Part shown: positions 8,096-16,330 of the stretch, piece by piece
Layout of the letters: each line of letters opens with the position of its first letter
Position numbering within the stretch: the first letter of the stretch is position 1
DNA from: Gordonia rhizosphera NBRC 16068
GTDB taxonomy: Bacteria; Actinomycetota; Actinomycetes; Mycobacteriales; Mycobacteriaceae
DNA length: 51,433 nt
Direction of reading: 5' to 3'
Assembly: GCF_000298195.1 (NCBI RefSeq)
Contig: NZ_BAHC01000168.1
Span: 1 to 51,433, forward strand
Notes under the pieces: model-generated
What the model was told of the DNA's origin: nothing
Database searches by the model: none
What the model saw: only the letters and a program-made list of their open reading frames with translations
Program-made: the position numbers and the translations under genes

Positions 8096-8901
8096 TGTGG
8101 GACACGATTCCGGATGTGCGGCACACCATCTCGGTCGACTCGTTGTGGCGTCTGGGCGAACTGGTCGATCTGCAGATCTGGCCGACCGTACTCGACATGT
8201 CCGCGCGGTTCGACACGATCGAGGCCTATCGTGCGGGTGTTGCCCGCGCCGATGCCGAGCTCCTCACCGCGGGCGTTCTCGGTCCGGAAGGCGTGGCGGA
8301 AAACCTACATATGGCACTGAGCATCGTCGGAGGACCCGAATCCGAGTTGCAGGTTCGGGTTTTCGGCGGCGACGGGGTCCGGCGGATCTCGCTGACGCGT
8401 CGCGGCCGTGACCACGTGCTGGTGCTGCGCTACGGCGACGAAGTGCGGATCGAGATCGTCTCGGTCGACGGAATCGACTCGGCGGCAAAGAAGATCGTTG
8501 ACTGCCTGGGAGACGGTGCCGCCGCCGATGTCGCGTCGGTGAGCGTGCCGAGTGCCGAACTCGCCGCCCGCCTTGATGCTGCTACCACCGCGCCGGAGTA
8601 CTCCGATACGCTCTACGCGCTCGGCGTCGACCAGCGGGAGTCCACACGACTCGGTGCGGCGTTGGCCGATTGCCAGGGCTACGCCGAGATCGTCGCGTAC
8701 GAGTCCTTTCAGGGCCGTACTCACGAAGCTTCTGGTGCTGTCGCCATCTACGAGACCGCTCGCGGCCGCGTCGTCGGCAGTCCCAGTGTGTCCCCGGACG
8801 GCCAGATGTGGACCACATTGTCGGCCGGTTCGGGACATCGCATCAAGCAGGCCATCGGCCTGCTGGTGGAAACCTTGCCGAACCGACGGTGGATGGAATG
8901 A
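8095..8901 (+). CDS. espG: EspG-family ESX chaperone
   Basis: A 268-residue protein. EspG proteins are cytosolic chaperones that bind the tip of PPE partners and keep PE/PPE dimers soluble until export. Supporting features are the length, the LRYGDEVRIEIVS beta region, and the late GRVVGSPSVSPDGQMWTTL block followed by a C-terminal helix (IKQAIGLLVETLP), the arrangement of the EspG/SCP2-like fold. The start is fixed by the TGATG overlap with the PPE-like gene, which suggests translational coupling and a shared job. The ESX subtype cannot be settled by eye. Confidence 0.8.
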   Translation: MWDTIPDVRHTISVDSLWRLGELVDLQIWPTVLDMSARFDTIEAYRAGVARADAELLTAGVLGPEGVAENLHMALSIVGGPESELQVRVFGGDGVRRISLTRRGRDHVLVLRYGDEVRIEIVSVDGIDSAAKKIVDCLGDGAAADVASVSVPSAELAARLDAATTAPEYSDTLYALGVDQRESTRLGAALADCQGYAEIVAYESFQGRTHEASGAVAIYETARGRVVGSPSVSPDGQMWTTLSAGSGHRIKQAIGLLVETLPNRRWME

Positions 8902-9007
8902 CCGTGGCGGGGGGAGGCGATTCGGTGTGCCGCGGTGACCGAATCGAACACAGGACTGCGGTCGCACCGGGCGGTCGGAGAAACCACTCACAGATGGAGG
9001 AAAGCAG

Positions 9008-9334
9008 ATGGCGGAAGGTAGCAACTTCGAACTCGACCTCGATGCCGGGTTCAAGCACACGGACACGGTCAACGAGGTCCTCGACAGCCTGCGTCAGACC
9101 TTGAAGGTCATCAGCAACGAGGTCGACGCGGCACGCTCGTCGTGGGTCGGTGACGCGTTCAACGCATTCCAGACCACCGCGAGCGAATGGGACGCCGAGG
9201 CGGCGCGCCTGAACGCGAAGCTCAACGATCTCGCGGAGACGCTGAGCGGCACGGTGTTCAAGGGTTCGGACACCGCGAACCAGGACATCGCATCGAGCTT
9301 CTCCGGCATCCACGCCGGCGGCCTGAACCTCTGA
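9008..9334 (+). CDS. WXG100 protein, EsxB (CFP-10)-like
   Basis: A 108-residue WXG100 protein: two helices joined by a turn with W46-V-G (SSWVGDAFNAFQ). After helix two the tail reads VFKGSDTANQD. Thus F-K-G-S-D stands where EsxB carries the YxxxD/E secretion signal bound by the last EccC ATPase domain. The ATG follows GGAGGAAAG. It is followed 35 bases later by a second WXG100 gene, so the two should form a secreted EsxB/EsxA-type heterodimer. The order is the usual one. Confidence 0.9.
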   Translation: MAEGSNFELDLDAGFKHTDTVNEVLDSLRQTLKVISNEVDAARSSWVGDAFNAFQTTASEWDAEAARLNAKLNDLAETLSGTVFKGSDTANQDIASSFSGIHAGGLNL

Positions 9335-9369
9335 TCGCCGACGCGTAAACCTGAAAGGAACCCAGAATC

Positions 9370-9657
9370 ATGATGAAGTACAACTTCGGCCAGATCCACG
9401 CGCTCGCCGAGGCACTGCAGCAGAACGGCCGGAACCTGATCTCCCAGACCGAGACCCTCGAGTCGGCGGTCAAGCAGCTCAGCGGCACCTTCACCGGCGG
9501 CGCCTACGAGGCCTACGAGGTCAAGATGGCGTCGTGGAAGTCCGAGATGGGCGACACCCAGGAGATCCTGGCGCGTATCGCCAACGCGGTCCGCAGCGGC
9601 GCCGAGCACATGCAGCAGACCGACGCCGCGAACGCGCGCGCCGTCAGCGGTGCGTAG
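9370..9657 (+). CDS. WXG100 protein, EsxA (ESAT-6)-like, with Phe in place of Trp
   Basis: A 95-residue protein of ESAT-6 size. The helix-turn-helix is clear and the turn reads F41-T-G-G-A-Y-E-A-Y, where EsxA has W-x-G-x-x-x-E-A-Y. The Trp of the WxG motif is therefore Phe. No YxxxD/E motif is seen in its tail, as expected for the EsxA partner. AAGGAA precedes the start; the second codon is also ATG (9373), which could be the true start. It ends the rightward substrate run and is followed by a hairpin. Confidence 0.88.
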   Translation: MMKYNFGQIHALAEALQQNGRNLISQTETLESAVKQLSGTFTGGAYEAYEVKMASWKSEMGDTQEILARIANAVRSGAEHMQQTDAANARAVSGA

Positions 9658-9679
9658 TCGTCGTCACCACGGTTGACCC

Positions 9680-9724
9680 ACGAGCGCCTGTCCCCCGGCA
9701 CCGGCCGGTTGTACGGGCGCTCGT
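9680..9724. terminator. Hairpin between convergent esxA-like and eccE genes
   Basis: ACGAGCGCC (9680-9688) and GGCGCTCGT (9716-9724) are perfect 9-bp arms, and a smaller GC hairpin (CCGGCACCGGCCGG) lies in the loop. It stands between two convergent genes and could end both transcripts. There is no clear U tract, which is common in high-GC actinobacteria. Confidence 0.6.
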
Positions 9725-9733
9725 GCGTTCACC

Positions 9734-11425
9734 TCAACGACGAGGCGTATCGGCTTGTCGTTCCGGTGCGTTGAGCGAGGAACCGACGTAGCGCATCTCG
9801 TCGTCGGTGGCGACCATGACCACCTGTGACGTCTCGCCGCCGCTGCGGACGGTGACCCACGGGTTGGCGTCGGCGCGCTGCAGAAGCGTGACATCGGCGC
9901 CGGTATCGGCGTCGAAACCGGGTGCGGTGACGGTGATGATCGTGGCCTCGGCGCTGATCGCCTCCTGGGCCACACCGTCGAACACCAGCACCGAATACCC
10001 CTGCCGCTGACCGGCGACCTGTGAGCCGGCCGCCGCACCGGCCACGGCGAGAATGCGCGGATCACCAACCGCGTGCGCCATCGGCATCCAGTGGGCCGGT
10101 CGGTCGGTGTTGACCATCACGCGGGCGCCGAGCGCGATGGCCCGCAGCACGACCTGCTGACACAGGTTCAGCGTGCCGGCGATCTCGACGGTGCGCACGT
10201 TCGAACCGACCAGCGACAGCGCGACCGCGCGGCTCTCGACGTCCGCGCCGACCAGCTGACCGCATCCCGCAGCCGGCAGGGCCAGCGCGGCAAGCGATTC
10301 GGTGCTGGTGAGGTACTCCATGACCGAGCGGTCGTGGAACGGGTCGGCCAAGGGCAGGCCGGCGACGAAGGCATCACGTTGGCGGCCATTGCACGAGTGG
10401 AAACCATCGGGAACCCGAACCGGTTCGGGCGTCAGCGTGTTGAAGCGAGCCAGGACACTGAGGAAGTACTCGCCGCTCTCGGCGGGGCGCAGGTGCAGGG
10501 TAAGCACCGTGCTGAGGCTCGGTACCGTCCACGGGGCGCCGAGATCGGTGTCCGACAGCGCGGTTTCGTCGAGGTAGTAGTTGTGCGCGTGCATGGACCC
10601 CACCTGCACGTGATCCCACGATTCGCTCATGTTGTCGGGATTCGTGCCCTCCATCAGCGCCGAGAACACCGAGTTGATCTCCGCCGCCGTCAGGATGGTG
10701 GCGGCATGGCCCTTGCCCGACAACCGGTTCGCCACCCGGCGCGTCGCCACCACCGCGGTCTTGAGCACACCGGTGGATCCGCCCCCGCGCCGTTCGATCG
10801 CGTCGGCGTTGTCGAGCGGGTTAAGCCGCAGCACCACCGTGACCGAACGGAATGCGGTGGCGGGCAACGGGCCCAGGATCTGGCTGTAGATCCGGGCGAT
10901 GTGCCCGTTACCGTACGCGCGTGCGCCGTGACTGACGATGTCGGCGGATTCAAGCTCGATGTCGAACTGCTGCAGGCACTCGGCGATGAGGTCGAGGGGG
11001 ACGACATCATCGGTGATGACGCGTCCCGGCACGAATCGGGTCAGCGCACGGGGATTCGCCTCGATGCGCACCATCGTGATCACGCGATCGCCGTCCCACC
11101 GCATACCGCAGCTGCCGCCCTCGGCGAGCGGGACGTCGAACGGTGCCTCGTACCAGAACTCCGGGTCGGCGACGCGGCGGCGCAGGAAGCCCATCCGGGC
11201 AGAGATCCTGGCGGCTACCGACTCCCCGCGCGAACGGACCAGAATGGGAACGGCGAGCACGACACCGACGATGACGCCGATGCACCAGGGCAGACCGACG
11301 ATCGCGGCGATGACGGTGACGACCAGTACCACGAATTCGGCCATTAGCAGGACGGGCGTTGGTAACCAGCGGCCGGCCCAGAACGTATCGGGCGCATGCA
11401 CGTCGAAGGACGATTGTTCGGTCAC
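9734..11425 (-). CDS. eccE: EccE, ESX membrane component
   Basis: A 563-residue protein. Two adjacent membrane segments lie at about residues 24-60, followed by a large cytosolic part with the EccE pattern: GFLRRR, then a GGGSTGVLKTAVVATRRV region, and a long C-terminal domain. EccE forms the outer rim of the ESX inner-membrane complex with EccB, EccC and EccD. It is divergent from eccB, with about 90 bases between the starts, so the two probably share a regulatory region. Length is somewhat above ESX-1 EccE. The call rests on architecture, membrane topology and position. Confidence 0.85.
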   Translation of the reverse strand: MTEQSSFDVHAPDTFWAGRWLPTPVLLMAEFVVLVVTVIAAIVGLPWCIGVIVGVVLAVPILVRSRGESVAARISARMGFLRRRVADPEFWYEAPFDVPLAEGGSCGMRWDGDRVITMVRIEANPRALTRFVPGRVITDDVVPLDLIAECLQQFDIELESADIVSHGARAYGNGHIARIYSQILGPLPATAFRSVTVVLRLNPLDNADAIERRGGGSTGVLKTAVVATRRVANRLSGKGHAATILTAAEINSVFSALMEGTNPDNMSESWDHVQVGSMHAHNYYLDETALSDTDLGAPWTVPSLSTVLTLHLRPAESGEYFLSVLARFNTLTPEPVRVPDGFHSCNGRQRDAFVAGLPLADPFHDRSVMEYLTSTESLAALALPAAGCGQLVGADVESRAVALSLVGSNVRTVEIAGTLNLCQQVVLRAIALGARVMVNTDRPAHWMPMAHAVGDPRILAVAGAAAGSQVAGQRQGYSVLVFDGVAQEAISAEATIITVTAPGFDADTGADVTLLQRADANPWVTVRSGGETSQVVMVATDDEMRYVGSSLNAPERQADTPRR

Positions 11426-11514
11426 TCCGCGCAGCCTCCCCGTGCGTTCTACCAGCGCTTCGTCCCTAGTACACTACCGTGCAGCACAAATGCACGGGGA
11501 CGAGGGGAGGATTT

Positions 11515-12996
11515 GTGCCGGCACAGTTGACGACGCGACAACAAGTCAACGGCTACCGCTTCCTGCTCCGTCGACTCGAACACGCGCTGATGCGCCGCGA
11601 TGTGCGGATGCTGCAGGACCCGATGCGATCGCATTTCCGGGCGGTCATCGCCGGCGTGGCCATCTCGGTGGTGCTGACGGGCGGATTCTTCGTCTACGGA
11701 CTCATCAAGCCGGCCGGTTCGGTCGGGGACAGCAAGATCATCGTCGGGAAGGATTCCGGCGCGCTGTACGTGATGATCGACGACACGCTGCATCCGGTGC
11801 TCAACCTGGCGTCTGCGCGACTCATCATCGCGAGTCCCGATAAGCCGGAGTCGGTCTCGGACTCGAAGCTGTCGGGTTACAGGCGTGGCCCCCTCGTCGG
11901 TATTCCCGGTGCGCCGCAGAGCCTTCCGGGACCGCAGGATGCCGGACACTCGTACTGGGCCGTGTGCGACACGGTCCTGGTACCGACCGGCTCGGGATCA
12001 CTGAGCGGCGGCGTGCGCACCACCGTCATCGGTGCGGAACCCGAGGACACCGCTGCCGCCCAGGAACTCTCGGTCCGCGAGGCGTTGCTGGTGCGATCCG
12101 GGGATACAACCTATCTGCTCAACGACGGCAAACGCTTCGTCGTGGACACCGACGATCCGGCCGTCGTGCGGGCCTTCGGGATCGACGGTGCGACCGTGCG
12201 TCCGATCAGCGGAGGAATGCTCAACGCCTTCCCCGACGGCGACGAACTCACCACCCCGACGATCAGTAATCGGGGTAAGCCGTCGACGACGGGACTCGGG
12301 CCGGTCGGATCGATGATCGAGGTCGCCGGCGTCGGTGAGGGCTCGTCCACGTTGTATGTGGTTCTCGACGACGGCATCCAGCAGGTCGGTCAGGCTGCGG
12401 CCGACGTGATTCGCTACTCCGACCGGGCGCGGGGCGGACAGGTCGAGACCGTCGCGCCGGCCGCCATCACAAAAGCCGATCAGCTCCAGGACCTTCCGGT
12501 GGGCGACTTTCCGGCGGTCGCACCCGAGATCATCGCCCAGAAGGCCGCCCCGGTCGGCTGTCTCGCCTGGGACCGCTCGTCGGCCGACAACGCCCCCGCC
12601 ACCCTGCGAGTGCTGGCCGGCACCGGACTGCCGCTCGCGGATGGGCAGGAGCCGGTCGATCTGGCCACCAGCGACGGTTCGGGTCCCAGTGTCGATGCCG
12701 CGTACATCCCGCCGAGCACCGGCAACTACGTCGCGACCACCGGCAGCGACCCGGAGTCGCCCCGGCGCGAGTCGCTCATCTACGTGAACGACGCCGGCGT
12801 GCGGTTCGAGGTCGCCGACGCCGACACCGGCAAGGCGCTGGGTTTGGTTGACGAGCCGCAGGTTTCGCCCTGGCCCATCGTCGGGCTGCTGCCCACCGGG
12901 CCGCGACTCTCGCAGCATGACGCACTCGTCGAACGGGACTCTGTCGCCGTCGGTGGGACGGGCTCGGATGTGGAGGCGTCGGGTGCGGGTGGGTAG
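11515..12996 (+). CDS. eccB: EccB, ESX membrane component
   Basis: A 493-residue protein. The conserved EccB N terminus (PAQLTTRQQVNGYRFLLRRL) is cytosolic, one membrane segment follows at about residues 43-65, and the rest is the periplasmic repeat domain. C151 and C349 correspond to the disulfide pair of EccB structures. The GTG at 11515 is chosen because it begins the conserved motif and has GAGGGGAGG just upstream; an ATG 36 bases earlier lacks that support. EccB anchors the periplasmic side of the ESX complex. In known loci it is often followed by eccC; here an accessory insert follows and eccC lies 8.4 kb away. Confidence 0.96.
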   Translation: MPAQLTTRQQVNGYRFLLRRLEHALMRRDVRMLQDPMRSHFRAVIAGVAISVVLTGGFFVYGLIKPAGSVGDSKIIVGKDSGALYVMIDDTLHPVLNLASARLIIASPDKPESVSDSKLSGYRRGPLVGIPGAPQSLPGPQDAGHSYWAVCDTVLVPTGSGSLSGGVRTTVIGAEPEDTAAAQELSVREALLVRSGDTTYLLNDGKRFVVDTDDPAVVRAFGIDGATVRPISGGMLNAFPDGDELTTPTISNRGKPSTTGLGPVGSMIEVAGVGEGSSTLYVVLDDGIQQVGQAAADVIRYSDRARGGQVETVAPAAITKADQLQDLPVGDFPAVAPEIIAQKAAPVGCLAWDRSSADNAPATLRVLAGTGLPLADGQEPVDLATSDGSGPSVDAAYIPPSTGNYVATTGSDPESPRRESLIYVNDAGVRFEVADADTGKALGLVDEPQVSPWPIVGLLPTGPRLSQHDALVERDSVAVGGTGSDVEASGAGG

Positions 12997-13021
12997 GCCG
13001 GCCGTCGAGTTAAGGCAGGGC

Positions 13022-13801
13022 TCAGAGGGTGAGCGTGGACGGGTAGCCGGCGTTGTCGTCCGTCGTCTCGTGTCCGGGGCCGGATGTGGGCTGTAGGAGG
13101 CCGAGAAGCGCGCCGTGCGGGTCTCGAATCAACGCCGTTCTGCCGATGGCCGTCTCGACGGGCGGTGACACGACATGTCCGCCGATATCGGTGGCCTTTG
13201 CGAGGGCGGAGGTGAGATCCGGGACGGAGAAGTACGCGCGCCAGTGCGCCTTTGTAGCCGAGTGGACGACTCCTGCTACCGGAATACCGTCGGATAACAG
13301 GACCCGGTAGCGCCGGCCAGGGGTCCGAGTCATCGCCGCGTCGAGACCGATCGCGGCGCCGTAGAAACTCGGTATCGCTGCGAGTTCATCGGCGACGAGT
13401 TCGGCCCACGTCAGGGTGCCGGAAAGGTCTGTGAGGAGTCGGTCGGTTCGATGAGGCTGCCAGAGGCTGAACGTGGCGCCCACCGGATCCCGGACGGTGG
13501 CAACTGACGCCAGTCCGAGGTAGTCGCCGGGGCCCCACAGGATTGCACCATCTGTTCGGGCGGCTCTCCGGATGGCAGAACCGAGATCGGCGACGTGAAG
13601 ATAGATGTGCCAGTACGACAGTCCCCGTCCGAGTTCGCCTGAGTCGGGCCATATTCCGCACACGGGTCGGCCATCGATCAGTGCGATCGATTCATGGTCC
13701 GAATCCGCGAATTCCCATGCGAACAGTTCATGGTAGAAGTGCTGCGTCTGGGCACGGTCAGGTGTCACCAAGTCGATCCACGCAGGCTCTCCCGCCGTCA
13801 C
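13022..13801 (-). CDS. Two-domain VOC (glyoxalase/bleomycin-resistance type) protein
   Basis: A 259-residue protein with two tandem VOC half-domains. The first has WIDLVTPD, YHIYLHV-like and DPVGATFSLWQP; the second has TWAELVADE, YFSVPDL and DPHGALLGLLQP. VOC proteins include metal-dependent isomerases, dioxygenases and drug-binding resistance proteins; the substrate here is unknown. The GTG start overlaps the stop of the CpnT-N-like gene as GTGA, so it is translationally coupled to a type VII operon. That context suggests a linked function such as protection from a cargo or its modification, but this is inference; simple co-transcription is possible. Confidence 0.85.
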   Translation of the reverse strand: MTAGEPAWIDLVTPDRAQTQHFYHELFAWEFADSDHESIALIDGRPVCGIWPDSGELGRGLSYWHIYLHVADLGSAIRRAARTDGAILWGPGDYLGLASVATVRDPVGATFSLWQPHRTDRLLTDLSGTLTWAELVADELAAIPSFYGAAIGLDAAMTRTPGRRYRVLLSDGIPVAGVVHSATKAHWRAYFSVPDLTSALAKATDIGGHVVSPPVETAIGRTALIRDPHGALLGLLQPTSGPGHETTDDNAGYPSTLTL

Positions 13802-14991
13802 GGGACCGCCCAGGAGGCCCCGCCAGATGCCGAAGGAGGCTTCGGGGCAGATTGTTCCGCAGTCGCAGTAGTGGGTGATCCGACTGTCGGCCTACCGTCG
13901 GAAATGGAAGCGCCGCCGCTCGACTCAGCGGTCGGCGCAGGAGCGACCGAGTGTGGGTTCTCCACACCGGGCTGCGAGCCCTGGTTCCAGGTCTGCTCGA
14001 ACCCCGGTCCGATCACGACGTTCTCCGCGAACGTCGTGGCAGGGCCGGTTACCTTGCCGGGGAGAGTTTCTTTGCCCCACCAGTTTCCGGTCCTGACGCC
14101 GGCTTCAAGGCCCTCACGGAGGACTATGTTCAACATCCGTCTCGGCGTCGAGGGGTCTTCGGTGTTGATGCGGGCACGAATGATTGTCTGGAGATGGGTG
14201 GCCGTGCTGTCGCCTCTCTTGGAGATCAGGGTGTCGGCCTTGGCGGCGATCGGACTGAGTGCCGCGCCGGCGGTGGCGCTCACCAAGGTCTTGGAGATCA
14301 ACTCACCGGGGTCCATGGGCTTGTCCCACAACGCATTGTCGCGGACCTGGGCGAGCAGCGTGAACCCGAGTTTCCTCGATCCCTCCACGATCGCGCCGTC
14401 GAAGGCCTTGGCGCCGAAGCCGGTGACGAGGTCCTTGCCGAGCAGTCTTGCCATGTCCTTCGTCGACGTCGCCGCGAACTCCTCGAGCCCCTTCTCCAGG
14501 AGTTTGGCGAGGATGCGCCGGACAACCATGTCGACGGCCTCGGCGAGGGTCATTCGTCCCTCGAAGACGGCCTGTGCGATCTCGATCGGCGCCGACCAGT
14601 TGATCTCTGCCGTCGCCAACAGGAACGTCACGTAGAGGGCGAGTGCCACCAACTCGACCACAAAGATCATCTTCAAGACGAAGATCTCGTTGGACATGGT
14701 GTTGCAGCAGTGGGCGATGTCGTCGGCCTGCGCGATCAGCCTCTCCAGGGACATGTCGCCCGAGAGGAGGGAATCAAGCTGGGCATCAATTGCTTTCTGC
14801 ATATCGCCCTCGACGGAATGCCCGATTCCCGCCGACACCGAGTTGAGTTCGGACCGGATCAGCTCCACTCTGTGGGCGAATTGCTCCCAATCGTCGTTGA
14901 GTCGGTCCATCGCCGTTTCGTCGCCCTTGGGCCATTCCATCCCGACCAGACCAAGCGGCCAGCTGACGGCGGCGGGCATCTCGAATCCCAT
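13798..14991 (-). CDS. CpnT-N-like type VII export protein without a toxin domain
   Basis: A 397-residue protein. It begins GFEMPAAVSWPLGLVGMEWP followed by KGDETAM, the opening typical of actinobacterial type VII toxins of the CpnT class. Helices, one hydrophobic segment (about residues 104-125), a further helical part and a Pro/Ser/Thr-rich tail from about residue 335 follow. In CpnT-type proteins a toxin domain comes after such a linker; here the chain stops and a VOC gene starts with a GTGA overlap. It may be a carrier that lost its toxin, a free-standing export domain, or one whose cargo is encoded separately. It belongs to a YbaB / WXG100 / carrier / VOC operon. Confidence 0.7.
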   Translation of the reverse strand: MGFEMPAAVSWPLGLVGMEWPKGDETAMDRLNDDWEQFAHRVELIRSELNSVSAGIGHSVEGDMQKAIDAQLDSLLSGDMSLERLIAQADDIAHCCNTMSNEIFVLKMIFVVELVALALYVTFLLATAEINWSAPIEIAQAVFEGRMTLAEAVDMVVRRILAKLLEKGLEEFAATSTKDMARLLGKDLVTGFGAKAFDGAIVEGSRKLGFTLLAQVRDNALWDKPMDPGELISKTLVSATAGAALSPIAAKADTLISKRGDSTATHLQTIIRARINTEDPSTPRRMLNIVLREGLEAGVRTGNWWGKETLPGKVTGPATTFAENVVIGPGFEQTWNQGSQPGVENPHSVAPAPTAESSGGASISDGRPTVGSPTTATAEQSAPKPPSASGGASWAVP

Positions 14992-14996
14992 GGGGC

Positions 14997-15314
14997 CTAC
15001 CGTCCCGCGTTCCGGTTGGCGTCGGCGTTGCCCTGTTCCTGGTTCTCGGCTCGCTTGGCGGATTCCACCAGCACCGCATGAAGGTTGTTGAGGTGTGTGG
15101 CGACGCTGTGCGCGTTCGTGAATGCGGTGTCGCCCTTCGGGCCGTAGGCTCCGGCGAAGGCCTTGCCCGGGTCGTCACCGCCCCAGCATTCGCCTTCGTG
15201 GTGCAGCGAGGAGGTGAGCATCAGTTCGGAGTCCTTCAGCTTCTCACCGAGCTCGCCGATGAGAGTGGCGTAGCGCTTGAAGTGTTCGGGCTCGAGGAGG
15301 AAATGATCTGACAT
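14997..15314 (-). CDS. WXG100-like partner of the CpnT-N-like protein
   Basis: A 105-residue helical protein with W-G-G-D-D at the mid-chain turn, then AFAGAYGPKGD and a second helix. This fits the WXG100/ESAT-6 superfamily members that precede CpnT-type toxins. The ATG at 15314 has CAGGGA upstream; an in-frame start at 15350 would overlap the preceding gene and is less likely. It ends five bases before the next start. The tail has no clear YxxxD/E motif. It probably binds the N-terminal domain of the downstream protein for export. Confidence 0.75.
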   Translation of the reverse strand: MSDHFLLEPEHFKRYATLIGELGEKLKDSELMLTSSLHHEGECWGGDDPGKAFAGAYGPKGDTAFTNAHSVATHLNNLHAVLVESAKRAENQEQGNADANRNAGR

Positions 15315-15346
15315 GGTCGTATCCCTGTAGGTCGTGTGACGGCCGG

Positions 15347-15871
15347 TCACCAGGCGCGATCAGTGAAGCGGCCGCGGGTGGGGTCGGGTTCGCTGAGCTC
15401 CTCGTAGTGCGGCTCGTCATCGGCCGCTTTCGTTTCCTCGACTTCCATGTAGACCTCATCCGCTGAGCGGGAGGGTGTCTGCGGCGGCTCCGGCTTTGCG
15501 CCGAACAGCTTCCCGAAGTCGGTGAGACCATCGAGGATGTCGGTGGCGCGAGGCAGTGACTTCTGCTTCTCGATGATCGGGGCCCAGAGCTCGTGCGTCT
15601 TCTGGGCGACCTCCTGCGCGGCCCTCTGCGTCGCTGCTGTGAATGCGGCGCCGAGGCGGGCCGCGGTGACTTCGCCGAGGATCTCGTCGTCGAGAGCCGT
15701 CTCGACGACGAGACCCTGGGCATTGACGGTGACCCGCAGCCGGCCCTCGAGCTCGGTCGCAGTCGCGGTGAGCGTGGCCGCTCTCTCACGAATGACGCCC
15801 ATCTCACTGATCAGCGAGTTCATGGTATCGAGCAACGGTTCGACGTCGTCGGCGGTGCGCGGAAAACCCAT
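15347..15871 (-). CDS. YbaB/EbfC-family protein of the accessory type VII operon
   Basis: A 174-residue protein. A helical start (ADDVEPLLDTMNSLI) is followed by the YbaB beta core (GRLRVTVNAQGLVVETALDD), another helix (LGAAFTAATQRAAQEVAQK) and an acidic tail. Proteins of this type often open type VII toxin operons, and two more lie in the main ESX run. The ATG at 15871 has GGGGGACAGG upstream; the frame is open to 16183 but the extra part is low in recognisable structure. It is the first gene of the operon, with a 14-bp inverted repeat 77 bases before it. Confidence 0.75.
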   Translation of the reverse strand: MGFPRTADDVEPLLDTMNSLISEMGVIRERAATLTATATELEGRLRVTVNAQGLVVETALDDEILGEVTAARLGAAFTAATQRAAQEVAQKTHELWAPIIEKQKSLPRATDILDGLTDFGKLFGAKPEPPQTPSRSADEVYMEVEETKAADDEPHYEELSEPDPTRGRFTDRAW

Positions 15872-16330
15872 ACCTGTCCCCCCACAGATGTTGGCTCCGA
15901 CAAGCCTATCAACGCAGGTCGGCGACGCTCTGTCGAGCGGACCGAATGTCGATCGGGTGGATGACGGCCGAGTCGTCCACCCGATCGACTCTGTTGGGGA
16001 TACGCACGACAATTCGGTATCGTGACATTCGGCATTGTCGGGGTGAGGATTGCTGATGTTGAATTTCGGGGGAGATTTCTGAGCGGTGACGTCGCTGCGG
16101 TCCGTCGGGGAGTGGGCCGCAGGCATGATCAGAAACCGCTGATCTGAGGAGTTCGTTGAGCTCGCGCGTGGTGCGGATGGCACCCACGTGTGTGCCCGGT
16201 CGGCCTACCTCACGTTCAGAACCCTTGGCACGCAGACATTCTCGGACTCGCACGAGGTCGCACACCAACTGCATGCCGCACGACGCGGCGTACTGACTCA
16301 TGGACACGTGGCCCCCGGGGGAGGCCACGA
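15872..16330. other. Divergent gap between accessory operon and exported-protein gene
   Basis: No gene is recognised in these 459 bases. They hold the 14-bp inverted repeat at 15948-15989. A minus-strand frame from about 16300 (MSQYAASCGMQLVCDLVRVR) looks slightly protein-like but matches nothing I know; it could be a decayed gene. The promoters of both flanking genes must lie here. Confidence 0.5.
15948..15989. promoter_or_regulatory. Perfect 14-bp inverted repeat upstream of the YbaB/WXG100 operon
   Basis: GTCGATCGGGTGGA (15948-15961) and TCCACCCGATCGAC (15976-15989) are exact reverse complements, with a 14-base spacer. It starts 77 bases upstream of the first gene of the operon. The size and place fit an operator for a dimeric regulator, or a hairpin in the leader RNA. 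Confidence 0.5.

Noticed and set aside
10073..11347. 424-codon frame on the plus strand
   Set aside because: Antisense to eccE, rich in Arg/His/Gly and without a ribosome site.
13951..15081. 376-codon plus-strand frame
   Set aside because: Antisense to the CpnT-N-like gene, which has a clear family start and operon context.
16190..16330. 5' extension of the exported-protein gene
   Set aside because: It would put about 47 residues before a good signal peptide; ATG starts at 16331 and 16352 fit better.
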